A stretch of DNA of 53,330 nt, taken from NCBI GenBank assembly GCA_910588655.1, contig CAJUPJ010000021.1, forward strand, positions 1 to 53,330, given 5' to 3'. Below are positions 42,147 to 51,016 of the stretch, in pieces; the first letter of the stretch is position 1, and every line of letters begins with the position of its first letter. Under the pieces are notes generated by a model. The model was not told the origin of the DNA. It saw only the letters and a list, made by a program, of their open reading frames with translations, and ran no database searches. This DNA comes from an uncultured Lachnospiraceae bacterium (lineage in GTDB: Bacteria > Bacillota > Clostridia > Lachnospirales > Lachnospiraceae). Both the position numbers and the translations under genes were made by a program.

Positions 42147-42836
42147 TTACATTTTAAAGCGGTAGCCTACTCCCCATATTGTTTCAATATATTGTGGCTT
42201 GGCAGTTGATTCTTCGATTTTTTCACGTATTTTCTTAATATGTACAGTAACAGTTGCGATATCACCAACAGACTCAAGCTCCCATATTTCTTTAAATAAT
42301 TCTTCTTTAGAATATACATGGTTCGGGTTCTGTGCAAGAAATGCAAGCAAATCAAATTCTTTGGTAGTGAAGCTTTTTTCTTCACCATTTATATATACAC
42401 GGCGTGCAGTTTTATCAATTTTTAGCCCGCGTATCTCAATAATTTCATTTTCTTTTGTGCCAGCAGATGTAAGACGTTTATAGCGTGCAAGATGTGCTTT
42501 TACCCTGGCAACAAGCTCACTTGGGCTGAAAGGTTTAGTCATATAATCGTCAGCACCTATGCCAAGCCCCCTTATTTTATCTATATCATCTTTTTTAGCA
42601 GAAACAATAATTATAGGGGTGTTCTTTTTTTCCCTTATAAGGCTGCATATTTCAAAACCATCCATGCCAGGAAGCATAAGGTCAAGTATAATAAGGTCAA
42701 AATCTTCATCTATTGCATGTGCAGCGCCAGAACTCCCGTCAGACTCTATTGTTACTTCAAAATCGCTTAATTCAAGATAATCCTTTTCAAGTTCAGCTAT
42801 AGAAGACTCATCTTCAATAATAAGTATTTTATTCAT
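42147..42836 (-). CDS. VanR-like response regulator
   Basis: A 229-residue OmpR-type regulator. The receiver has ED at 8-9, Asp52 in IILDLMLPGMDG, and MTKPFSPSEL. The winged helix ends ETIWGVGYRFKM. GGAGGT precedes the ATG, 25 bases behind the kinase gene. It is the last gene of a sugar transferase-kinase-regulator run, so it may control production of a surface polysaccharide. Confidence 0.94.
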   Translation of the reverse strand: MNKILIIEDESSIAELEKDYLELSDFEVTIESDGSSGAAHAIDEDFDLIILDLMLPGMDGFEICSLIREKKNTPIIIVSAKKDDIDKIRGLGIGADDYMTKPFSPSELVARVKAHLARYKRLTSAGTKENEIIEIRGLKIDKTARRVYINGEEKSFTTKEFDLLAFLAQNPNHVYSKEELFKEIWELESVGDIATVTVHIKKIREKIEESTAKPQYIETIWGVGYRFKM

Positions 42837-42861
42837 GGTGTACCTCCGTTATTAGAAATAA

Positions 42862-44427
42862 TTATGTGTTTATAAGTTTCTTTTTAAGTGTAAAGTAAAC
42901 AGAAGTGCCTTTGCCAGTGGTACTTTCTGCCCAAATCCTGCCGTTGTGGTCAGATATGATTTTTTGTACGATTGCAAGCCCTAGGCCGCTGCCACCTTTG
43001 GAAGAATTACGCGAGGCATCAGCACGGTAAAAGCGGTCAAATATAAATGGCAGGTCACGCCTGTCAATACCTGGACCGTTATCAGATATTTCCACCTGTA
43101 TAAACTCATCAATGGCTTTTGGTGGCATAACATCTGTACCATCCTCATTAATCTGGCGGTATAAGGGAGGTGAAACAGGAGGTGGTATGACATCACTTAT
43201 TGTTATCCTTATAATGCCTTCGTTTTTATCCATATATTTAACTGAATTTCCAGTTATATTATTAATAACACGTTTAAGCTGTTCAGGGTCAGCAGTAATA
43301 AGTGTGTCCTGGCTGGTATTGTTTTCATAATTGATTTTAATATTATGTGACTCCAGGTCAAATGCAATTTCGTCAATGCAATCCTCAAAATATTCCCCAA
43401 TATTTAAAACAGTAAAATTATATGGAAGTGCATTCTGTTCTATTTTGGCAAAAAGTGATAATTCGTCTACAAGATATGTCATATCAACTGCTTTTGCTAT
43501 AATTGTCTTAAGGTATTTTTCCTGTTTGCCAGGAGTTGCTGCTACACCGTCCGCCAGTCCCTCTGCATAACCCTTAATGGCTGTAAGTGGTGTTTTTAAA
43601 TCGTGTGATATGCTGCCCATCATGTCGCGTGTGTTCTGTTCGTATTGTATTCTTTCTTCAAGTATTGACTTAAGGCGTATGCGCATTTCTTCAAAATCAC
43701 GGCAAAGTTCGCCAATTTCATCAGAGGAAGTTACACGCACAGGGTTATCAAGGTTTCCTGCCCCTATCTGCATTGTAGCAATATGGAGTATATCAAGTGG
43801 TTTGACAATACTGTGGTAAAGCCATAATATAAGTATTGTGCCTGTTATAACAATAATTGCAAGGAAACATATTAGTATATCACGGAAAGAATTTTTCCAG
43901 TATGGCATAAGCTTTGACAGGTCAGTTACAAGGTAAAACTGTCCTTCTGTATTATCAGTAAAATAAAAGTCTTTGCCACGTATTAACAGTGAATTTTTAG
44001 TATCAAGTGATATATAATTATTGTCTTTGCCTGCTTCTGTAAAATATGGAAGCACATTCATACGGTTATAGCATGCTTTATCACCAATATAAAAATCCTC
44101 TTCTTTATATCTTATAATTATAAAAGTGTCCCTGCCTGCAAGGGTACTTGTAATAGTGTTTATTGTGGCAGTGTCAAGAAGTTTGTCAGGGTTGCCATCC
44201 GCAATGTCTGCAATAGTATTAAAATCTTTGGAGGTGATATTATATAATACCTGTACAGGATTTAATATAAAGCCATAACCTTCATAGTCAGCAGGGTCAG
44301 CACTGTAATATGCTATAAGCGTATCTGCCTGCATCTGCACTGTTTTATGGAAACTGGCAGCACCTGCGCACAATGGGAAAACTGTCATAATAAGAAAGGC
44401 AACAATAAGCCTGCTGCGTATTTTCAA
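42862..44427 (-). CDS. sensor histidine kinase with extracytoplasmic domain
   Basis: A 521-residue kinase. Membrane helices at about 7-27 and 183-207 enclose an extracellular sensor domain of about 150 residues. A HAMP domain and the segment MGSISHDLKTPLTAIKGYAEG follow, with His275. The ATPase domain has NNITGNSVKYM and SGLGLAIVQKIISDH, with a Pro-rich insertion between strands (VIPPPVSPPLYRQINEDG) not usual in the family. It is 20 bases behind the sugar transferase gene and 25 before the regulator. The ligand is unknown. Confidence 0.93.
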   Translation of the reverse strand: MKIRSRLIVAFLIMTVFPLCAGAASFHKTVQMQADTLIAYYSADPADYEGYGFILNPVQVLYNITSKDFNTIADIADGNPDKLLDTATINTITSTLAGRDTFIIIRYKEEDFYIGDKACYNRMNVLPYFTEAGKDNNYISLDTKNSLLIRGKDFYFTDNTEGQFYLVTDLSKLMPYWKNSFRDILICFLAIIVITGTILILWLYHSIVKPLDILHIATMQIGAGNLDNPVRVTSSDEIGELCRDFEEMRIRLKSILEERIQYEQNTRDMMGSISHDLKTPLTAIKGYAEGLADGVAATPGKQEKYLKTIIAKAVDMTYLVDELSLFAKIEQNALPYNFTVLNIGEYFEDCIDEIAFDLESHNIKINYENNTSQDTLITADPEQLKRVINNITGNSVKYMDKNEGIIRITISDVIPPPVSPPLYRQINEDGTDVMPPKAIDEFIQVEISDNGPGIDRRDLPFIFDRFYRADASRNSSKGGSGLGLAIVQKIISDHNGRIWAESTTGKGTSVYFTLKKKLINT

Positions 44428-44447
44428 TATAATCCCCTTTCTTGGTA

Positions 44448-45881
44448 TTAGTAAGCATTTTTATTTACATTATTGCCGAAAAATGTCAGGAAAAGTATTT
44501 TAAAATCCAGGAACATTGACCAGTTTTCAACATAATATAAATCACATTCAATCCGTTTTGTTATAGAAGTATCCCCTCTGTATCCGTTTACCTGTGCCCA
44601 TCCTGTCATTCCAGGACGTACCTGGTGTTTAATCATATACCTTGGTATTTCTTCTTTAAATTTATCAACAAAATATGGGCGCTCAGGTCTTGGGCCTACA
44701 AGGCTCATATCCCCTTTTAGTACATTAAAAAGCTGCGGCAGTTCATCTATATTAGTTTTACGCATAAACCTGCCAAATTTAGTAACACGTGGGTCATTCT
44801 CTGTAGTCCATGCCTTTTTCTCTTTGCTTTCTTCCTGTACCTTCATAGAGCGGAATTTATATATTGAGAATTCCCTGTTATGAAGCCCTATTCTTTTCTG
44901 TTTAAAAATAAGCGGGCCTGGGGAAGTAATCTTAATAATAATTGCAGTAGCAAGCATTGGTATACAGAAAATAATTATTGCAACAAGTGAACCAAATATA
45001 TCAACGCATCTTTTAAGCACCTTATTAAAAGATGAACTTAAAGGTACATGCCTTACGTGTATAACTGGTATGCCGTCCAGGTCTTCTGTATATGGCTTTG
45101 TAGGTATAATGTTATTATAATCAGGTATAAATTTAGTGTGTACGCCTGATTTTTCACATATTGCAACGATTTTTTCAAGCTTGCTGTATTCATCAATTCC
45201 AAGCGTTATTGCAATTTCATCATATTCATTGGAGGCTAAAAGCCCTGGAAGCTTGTTTATTTTGCCAATTATCTGTACATGCTTGTATGTTTCACCTTCA
45301 GGCTGGTTATCATCAAGCATTCCATGAATGGAGTAACCCCAGTCAGGATGTGACCTTAACCTGTCAATATATCCTTTGGCAGTACGGCTGTACCCTACAA
45401 TAAGGATATGTTTAAGGTTTTTGCCAGCCCTTCTCATCTTGCGCAGCATCTTTATAACAAAAAGCCTGAACATATAGTCAATGCTTATATTTAATACAAC
45501 AAAAATTCCAAGGAAAAGACGTGCATAGTTATTTTCCCTTAAAAGGAAGTACAGTATTGCAACAGTATAAAGCATACCAAGTATACTTGCTTTAATAAGG
45601 CTGAATAATTCTGAACGCCTGCCAGAAGTACGTTTTGGGTCATACATTCCACAGATATAGTATATAATAATATAACATGGAATAAGCATTATAAGCATGT
45701 TGCGGTATTCTTCAAGTGATTTATAATATCCAAATGGAGGCCGTATAATATTGTATTTAATAAGAGGACTCCATGTATCATCAAACCTGAGCTGGTAAGC
45801 AAGCAGAAAGGAAAAGGCTATAATAATTGCATCAATTATAATATGCATAATATTAAGCAGTTTTTGGTTTTCGCGTATCAA
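44448..45881 (-). CDS. undecaprenyl-phosphate sugar phosphotransferase
   Basis: A 477-residue polyprenyl glycosylphosphotransferase of the WcaJ/WbaP type. Four N-terminal helices (about 10-140) are followed by a nucleotide-fold domain (ILIVGYSRTAKGYIDRLRSH), a fifth helix (about 290-312) and the transferase core: SPGPLIFKQKRIGLHNREFS, IDELPQLFNVLKGDMSLVG, then PRPERPYFVDKF, and GWAQVNGYRGDT. It loads the first sugar of an exopolysaccharide or capsule repeat onto undecaprenyl phosphate. The start is TTG at 45881, behind AAGGTGAAGA. No other polysaccharide genes are nearby; instead the next two genes form a two-component system. Confidence 0.92.
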   Translation of the reverse strand: MIRENQKLLNIMHIIIDAIIIAFSFLLAYQLRFDDTWSPLIKYNIIRPPFGYYKSLEEYRNMLIMLIPCYIIIYYICGMYDPKRTSGRRSELFSLIKASILGMLYTVAILYFLLRENNYARLFLGIFVVLNISIDYMFRLFVIKMLRKMRRAGKNLKHILIVGYSRTAKGYIDRLRSHPDWGYSIHGMLDDNQPEGETYKHVQIIGKINKLPGLLASNEYDEIAITLGIDEYSKLEKIVAICEKSGVHTKFIPDYNNIIPTKPYTEDLDGIPVIHVRHVPLSSSFNKVLKRCVDIFGSLVAIIIFCIPMLATAIIIKITSPGPLIFKQKRIGLHNREFSIYKFRSMKVQEESKEKKAWTTENDPRVTKFGRFMRKTNIDELPQLFNVLKGDMSLVGPRPERPYFVDKFKEEIPRYMIKHQVRPGMTGWAQVNGYRGDTSITKRIECDLYYVENWSMFLDFKILFLTFFGNNVNKNAY

Positions 45882-46055
45882 ATCTTCACCTTCTTTTTAA
45901 AAAAGTATTAAGAAAACACTGGTTTTTGTCTAAGTAAACACGGCTTGTCCCTGTGCCGTCTATTTATTATAGCCATAAAAGTTCTATTTCGCAATAAATA
46001 ATGATAAATTAATTTCTTTTTCACAACTTTTACACAAAACGGTGCTAGACTTAGG

Positions 46056-46343
46056 ATGTAATTCCAGTTTCATATTATACTGTGTTTATGGGAATACTGA
46101 CGGTTTCTGTTGCCAGAGCCAGAATATTCCATAAAAGGGGTACGCTTCCGCTACGATGAGCCACGCAGCGGCACATAAAGCCCATATATCCCAGATAAAA
46201 CTTACGTTTTCCTGGAATATATGGACTTAAATGCCGGCGGGCTCAAAGTACCCCTTTTATGGAATATTCTGGCATCTGGCACACGAAACCTGTTACTGTA
46301 AATTTACAATAAAACACAGAATAAAATGATAACTGTAAATTAT
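46056..46343. repeat. large palindromic repeat, class I, copy D
   Basis: Oriented like copy A. GCCAGAGCCAGAATATTCC pairs with GGAATATTCTGGCATCTGGC. CCATAAAAGGGGTAC pairs perfectly with GTACCCCTTTTATGG. The tip is CCATATATCCCAG with CTGGAATATATGG. It carries ACGCTTCCGCTACG and CACGCAGCGGCACATAAAG as in copy A. It is the first of two palindromes in the 45882-46990 gap. Confidence 0.85.
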
Positions 46344-46518
46344 GTGTGTGGGATTATTCTGCTAGTCATTTACCAGACAGTGCAGCAATTATTTTTGTAT
46401 AAATAATACAAAAAGGGTATCAATAAACTTCCGTTAGCCTGAATCATCCTTTCCGCGGCACAATTTCTAGTTATAATATTTATTTGGGATTATGTTTTTT
46501 GTGGTTTTGACAGTTACA

Positions 46519-46937
46519 GCAGGTTTCCAGTGTTCCAGCTAAATATTTCCGATGACAGAGGCACTTTAGTCTGTGCAACGGTGCAATGTCATTTAGTTAA
46601 GAATTGTGCGGAAAATATTTTATAAATTACCAAAGTGTAGATTGCTGGCAAATTCCAAATGTGCGCCCTTGACAAACCTGAACAAGCTGTACGGAACCGC
46701 TGGTGCTTAAGCCCCGTATTAAATGTTCCATAGGAACATTGGGGGCTTTATGCACCATTGCGTGTGACGTCCAAGCGGAAGCGTGCTTTGTTCAGGTTTA
46801 TCAAGGGATGCAATTTGGATTTGCCAGCGCACCCAGCATATGTAATTTTTAAACATCACTTCCCAACTAAATGACATTGCACCATAGCGGAAACATGTCC
46901 TGTCATGGAATATTTAGCGGAACACCAGAAACCCTGC
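46519..46937. repeat. nested 420-base palindrome, class II (long copy)
   Basis: Outer arms GCAGGTTTCCAGTGTTCC and GGAACACCAGAAACCCTGC bound the element. Inside them GGTGCAATGTCATTTAGTT (46570-46588) pairs with a matching inverted string at 46865-46883. Next GGCAAATTCCAAATGTGCG, then CCCTTGACAAACCTGAACAA, pair with 46790-46825. At the tip are GGTGCTTAAGCCCC with GGGGGCTTTATGCACC, and GTTCC-ATA-GGAAC. The outer third shares its sequence with the repeat at 9853-10036. The tip side, read inverted, has ACGCTTCCGCTTGG and ATAAAGCC like class I. Confidence 0.8.
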
Positions 46938-46990
46938 GTCCCCCATACAGCACAACCCAGCACAATCCAATATAACTAAAAATTGTCCTA

Positions 46991-47019
46991 TTGACGCATT
47001 GCAAAAAAAGTAGGATAAT
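46991..47019 (+). promoter_or_regulatory. promoter of the HtrA gene
   Basis: TTGACG (46991-46996) and GATAAT (47014-47019) are 17 bases apart, 50 bases before the start codon. It lies just past the last palindromic repeat of the gap. Confidence 0.75.
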
Positions 47020-47069
47020 AGCAGATATATGTAAATTGCTAATTATAGAAAGATATGAGGGATTAAACT

Positions 47070-48830
47070 ATGGAGGAAAATAATAACAATACTAGCAACT
47101 CTTATACAGGTGAGTATGGCAATCCTGTTGAGGGCACAAGCCCTCCAGACTCTTCTACTTATAGTTATTCTTATAAAGAGGGTGATAATAGTGTAACCCA
47201 TTCAGGTGACTATTATCCAGATAATGACAGTACAAGGGACAACAAGGAACAGACACCAGTACAGGATAGTTCATACCAGAATAACAGTACACAAGACCAG
47301 GTGTATAATAACAATTATAGTAGTGGAGATTACAGCAACAATTATAACAGTAGTTATAATAATGGCAGTTATAATGACAGCAGTTATAATAGCAGCAATT
47401 ATAATAGCAATGGTTATAATAATTATAATAACCAGTATAGCAATGGCAGTAACCAGCAGCAGAATAAGAAAAGCATGGGTACTGGAAAGAAAATGCTTAT
47501 AACAGCAGCATGTGCAGTTTTGTTTGGTGTTATTGCAGGTACATGTTTTGAAGCTGTACACTATTTTTCAGATAACGTGATTGGCATAAATTCACAAAGT
47601 CCAAAGAAGATTGGCACTACAGGCAATGATGCTAAAGAGCCGGAAAGGACTACTACAAGTAAAGCTGGCAGCGGTGCAGTTGTTAATTCAAAGGGTGCTG
47701 TTACAGATGTGTCAGGGATTGTTGAACAGACAATGCCTGCAATGGTTGCTATTACAAGCACATCAGAAGGTACAGATTATTATGACTTGTTTGGAAAGTA
47801 TTACCAGCAGAGGGACAGAACCAGCTGTGGTTCTGGCTTTATTGTAGGGCAGAATGATAAAGAACTTCTTATAGCAACTAATAACCATGTTATAGATGGC
47901 GCAAAGACAATTTCTGTACAGTTTATAGATAACGAAGTTTATGAGGCAACTGTCAAGGGGACTGCTGCAAGCAATGATATTGCAGTTATAGCAGTTAAAA
48001 CCAAGTCTGTTAAGGACTCCACAATGGATAAAATAAAGATAGCAGATTTAGGTAATTCTGAAAGCCTGAAACTTGGTGAGATTGCTATTGCTATAGGAAA
48101 TTCACTTGGTTACGGGCAGTCTGTTACAGTTGGCTATATAAGTGCAAAGGACAGGGAAATTATAGAGGAGTCTGAGAAAACAGGTGTAACCAATAAGATT
48201 AAAGCAATACAGACTGATGCAGCAATTAACCCTGGTAACAGCGGTGGTGCGCTTCTTAACCTCCAGGGGCAGGTAATTGGCATTAATTCAGCTAAAATTG
48301 CAGACTCATCAGTAGAAGGCGTAGGTTATGCAATACCTATCTCTGTAGCAACACCTATTATTGATGAACTTATGAATAAAGAAGAGTTATCAGAAGATGA
48401 AAAAGGTTATATGGGTGTAAGAGTAAAAACAGTTACAGATGAAGCCAGCTATTATAATATTCCTAATGGTGTTTATATTGAAGATGTTTCAGAAGGCGGT
48501 GCAGCACAAAAGGCTGGCTTAAAGACTGGTGATATAATTACAAGTATTAATAATATGGAAGTAACAACATCTGAAAGCCTTCAGGAAAAAGTAAACAGTT
48601 ACCGCAAAGGTACTGAAATTGAAGTTACATTCCAGCGCAGTAATAATGGCTCATATGAGGAGAAGAAAGTCAAAGTCAAGCTCCAGGGCGTAGAAACTGT
48701 GAATAACCTTCCTGATAGTGGAAGCACATATACTGGCGGGCAGGATGAAGATGGACAGGAAGATAACCAGGACAATGATGGTTTTGGCGGTTTCTTTTCA
48801 AATCCTTTCTCAAATCCATTTTCTAATTAA
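47070..48830 (+). CDS. htrA: membrane-anchored HtrA/DegP-type serine protease
   Basis: A 586-residue protease. The first about 135 residues are cytoplasmic and very rich in Asn, Ser and Tyr. A single helix (about 140-162) anchors the protein. The trypsin-like domain outside the cell has the full triad: His273 (NNHVIDG), Asp303 (SNDIAVI) and Ser391 (PGNSGGAL). A PDZ domain (about 440-530: GVYIEDVSEGGAAQKAGLKT) follows, and the end carries repeated SNPF. It degrades or refolds damaged exported proteins. GAGGGATTAAACT precedes the ATG. The long Asn-rich leader is unusual in length and may vary between strains. Confidence 0.94.
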   Translation: MEENNNNTSNSYTGEYGNPVEGTSPPDSSTYSYSYKEGDNSVTHSGDYYPDNDSTRDNKEQTPVQDSSYQNNSTQDQVYNNNYSSGDYSNNYNSSYNNGSYNDSSYNSSNYNSNGYNNYNNQYSNGSNQQQNKKSMGTGKKMLITAACAVLFGVIAGTCFEAVHYFSDNVIGINSQSPKKIGTTGNDAKEPERTTTSKAGSGAVVNSKGAVTDVSGIVEQTMPAMVAITSTSEGTDYYDLFGKYYQQRDRTSCGSGFIVGQNDKELLIATNNHVIDGAKTISVQFIDNEVYEATVKGTAASNDIAVIAVKTKSVKDSTMDKIKIADLGNSESLKLGEIAIAIGNSLGYGQSVTVGYISAKDREIIEESEKTGVTNKIKAIQTDAAINPGNSGGALLNLQGQVIGINSAKIADSSVEGVGYAIPISVATPIIDELMNKEELSEDEKGYMGVRVKTVTDEASYYNIPNGVYIEDVSEGGAAQKAGLKTGDIITSINNMEVTTSESLQEKVNSYRKGTEIEVTFQRSNNGSYEEKKVKVKLQGVETVNNLPDSGSTYTGGQDEDGQEDNQDNDGFGGFFSNPFSNPFSN

Positions 48831-48835
48831 GTGGT

Positions 48836-50656
48836 ATGCCAGACAAAAATATTGTTATTAAGGGTTTTATTAATGTTATAATTTTTATGGCATTAAGTTT
48901 CTGGGAATTTCTGTATTTAGAACTGTTTTTAAACAAAGCAGCCACAGATTTTCCCAGTGATATAATTATTAAAAATGTAGTTCTTATAATGCTTGTAAAT
49001 CTTATGCTTGCCAGTATTTTACAAAGCATAAGGGCTGCATTTTTAATTTCATCTTTTTTAATGCTGGCGGCAGGAATAGCAAATTTTTTTGTAATATCCT
49101 TCAGGGGTTATGGTATTGTTTATATGGATTTCTATGCTATTAAGACCGCAGCAACAGTAGCTGGGGGATATTCTTACAGTATAACTCCGTATTTTCTGGC
49201 AGGATGTTTTACAGGGGCAGCAGGTATTTTAATGTGCCGGTATCTGCCGCGCAGGCATAAAGGCAGTTATTTTGGCAGGAAGCAGTTAAATAAATCACTG
49301 GCAGGAATAGCAGTATGCCTGGCATTTACTGCATGGATAAATTTTGACACTACATTTTTTAAAGGTGTAAGTTCTATTACATGGGACCACAATATTGGTA
49401 TAAGTGATTATGGCTATCTGCTTTATTTTACTGCTAATGCAGGAACTGCAAAGGTAGAAGAACCACCAGGCTATTCAGTGGAAAAAGCAGACCAGATATT
49501 ATCTGCTTATGAAACAGAAGAGGATTACAGTGGGAATACTAGAACCGGGGCGGAAAACCCAAATATTATAATGATAATGAATGAATCATTTTCTGATTTG
49601 CGCGTCCTTGGTGATTACCAGACTGATATAGATGTAATGCCATTTTATGACAGACTTAAGGAAAATACTATTAAAGGCTACGTGCAGTCGTCTGTTTATG
49701 GTGGCTATACTTCAAATTCAGAGTTTGAATTTCTTACAGGGTGCAGCAAGGTTTTTCTGCCAGGAAATCCTTACCTGCAATATATGGATGGTTATCTTCC
49801 TTCTGTTATAAGTAATATAAAATCGCATGAAGGCTATGATGAGGCAGTTGCAATACATCCATACAATGCTTCGGGTTATAACAGGAACAGGGTATACCCG
49901 CTGCTGCATTTTGACAGGTTTTTGTCTGCGGCTGATTTTGAAAACCCAGTGCTTGTAAGGGATTATATTAGTGATTTGTCCAGTTACCAGAAGATAGAGG
50001 AATTATATGAGAATAAAAAAGAAGGTTCTTCACTTTGTGTATTTAATGTGACAATGCAGAACCATAACCCATATAATAATACAAGTTATAAATTTAAAGA
50101 CAGCGTACATGTTACATCATTTCCAGCAGGGATGCAGGCGGAACAGTATCTTTCGCTTATAAAAATGTCTGATGATGCATTGGAACAGTTAATTACATAT
50201 TTCCAGAATGTAGATGAACCTGTTATTATACTTTTGTTTGGTGACCACCAGCCGCATCTTCCAGACTTGTTTTATAAGGATTTAATGGGGAAAATGCCAT
50301 TGCAGTTTACACAGGAAGATACAATGTTAAAACATAAAGTGCCATTTCTTATATGGGCAAATTATGATATTCCAGAAATGTTTATAGAGAGGGCATCAAT
50401 TAATTATCTTTCTTCTATATTCCTGGATGCGGCAGGATTAAAGTCCAGTAATTTTAACCGTTACCTTCTGGATTTATATAAAAAGCTTCCAGCCATAAGT
50501 GCAGCAGGAAGTTATGACAGTGCAGGGACGCTGCATGAAAAAAGGGAGAGAAATAATAAATATGCACAATTAATGAAAGAGTATGAAACCGTGCAGTATA
50601 ACTATCTTTTTGATGATGGGAACAGGCTTGATAAGCATTTTATGGCAAACCCCTGA
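48836..50656 (+). CDS. LTA-synthase-like membrane sulfatase-fold protein
   Basis: A 606-residue protein with five N-terminal hydrophobic segments (about 8-175) and an extracellular alkaline-phosphatase/sulfatase-fold domain. Metal-site and catalytic parts are NIIMIMNESFSDLRVLG, YGGYTSNSEFEFLTG with the nucleophile Thr at about 292, and LLFGDHQPHLPD. These match LtaS-type enzymes that transfer glycerol phosphate from phosphatidylglycerol onto a lipid or glycan. The start lies five bases behind the HtrA stop, with no good ribosome site, so it is probably translated by coupling. The exact acceptor is unknown. Confidence 0.9.
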   Translation: MPDKNIVIKGFINVIIFMALSFWEFLYLELFLNKAATDFPSDIIIKNVVLIMLVNLMLASILQSIRAAFLISSFLMLAAGIANFFVISFRGYGIVYMDFYAIKTAATVAGGYSYSITPYFLAGCFTGAAGILMCRYLPRRHKGSYFGRKQLNKSLAGIAVCLAFTAWINFDTTFFKGVSSITWDHNIGISDYGYLLYFTANAGTAKVEEPPGYSVEKADQILSAYETEEDYSGNTRTGAENPNIIMIMNESFSDLRVLGDYQTDIDVMPFYDRLKENTIKGYVQSSVYGGYTSNSEFEFLTGCSKVFLPGNPYLQYMDGYLPSVISNIKSHEGYDEAVAIHPYNASGYNRNRVYPLLHFDRFLSAADFENPVLVRDYISDLSSYQKIEELYENKKEGSSLCVFNVTMQNHNPYNNTSYKFKDSVHVTSFPAGMQAEQYLSLIKMSDDALEQLITYFQNVDEPVIILLFGDHQPHLPDLFYKDLMGKMPLQFTQEDTMLKHKVPFLIWANYDIPEMFIERASINYLSSIFLDAAGLKSSNFNRYLLDLYKKLPAISAAGSYDSAGTLHEKRERNNKYAQLMKEYETVQYNYLFDDGNRLDKHFMANP

Positions 50657-50677
50657 TATACAGGGGTCTGCCGCTTT
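50650..50677 (+). terminator. terminator of the htrA operon
   Basis: CCCCTG-ATATA-CAGGGG forms a 6-base GC-rich stem overlapping the stop codon, followed by a short spacer and CTTTTTA. It ends the LTA-synthase-like gene before the convergent TSCPD gene. Confidence 0.6.
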
Positions 50678-50689
50678 TTAATGTTTATT

Positions 50690-50947
50690 TTATGCGTGTA
50701 TATGCTCATATGCTTCACGTACTGCCTTTGCAAGCTGGTCAGGACATGATGTGCCTTTCATTCCACACATTATGCCTCTTACCTTTTTCTCAATCTGTTC
50801 AACTGTAAGCCCGTCAACAAGTGAGCGTACAGCCTGGAGGTTTCCGTTGCATCCCCCTGTAAATGTTACATTTGTTATAACATTATCATTAATATCAAAT
50901 TCAATCTGTGATGAACAAGTTCCTTTTGTTTTATATGTATATCTCAT
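50690..50947 (-). CDS. TSCPD-domain protein (TIGR03905-type)
   Basis: An 85-residue protein with the four Cys positions and closing motif of the TSCPD family: GTCSSQIEF, FTGGCNGNL, IMCGMKGTSCPDQL. The same domain occurs at the end of B12-dependent ribonucleotide reductases, where it binds metal; stand-alone copies are of unknown function. The ATG at 50947, behind GGAGGA, is preferred to an upstream start at 50959. It follows the sirtuin gene by 69 bases on the same strand. Confidence 0.9.
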   Translation of the reverse strand: MRYTYKTKGTCSSQIEFDINDNVITNVTFTGGCNGNLQAVRSLVDGLTVEQIEKKVRGIMCGMKGTSCPDQLAKAVREAYEHIHA

Positions 50948-51016
50948 AAAATCCTCCATTAATTTATAATACCATTTATGGCATGTTACCAGTGGTGGTA
51001 ATTATAATACTATATG

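Noticed and set aside
46519..46937. Origin of replication or integrase attachment site
   Set aside because: No DnaA-box cluster, dnaA gene, integrase or tRNA end is seen; the structure is explained by nested palindromes.
47206..47561. Ile/Val/Thr-rich frames overlapping the HtrA leader
   Set aside because: They are frame shadows of the Asn/Ser/Tyr repeat with biased composition.
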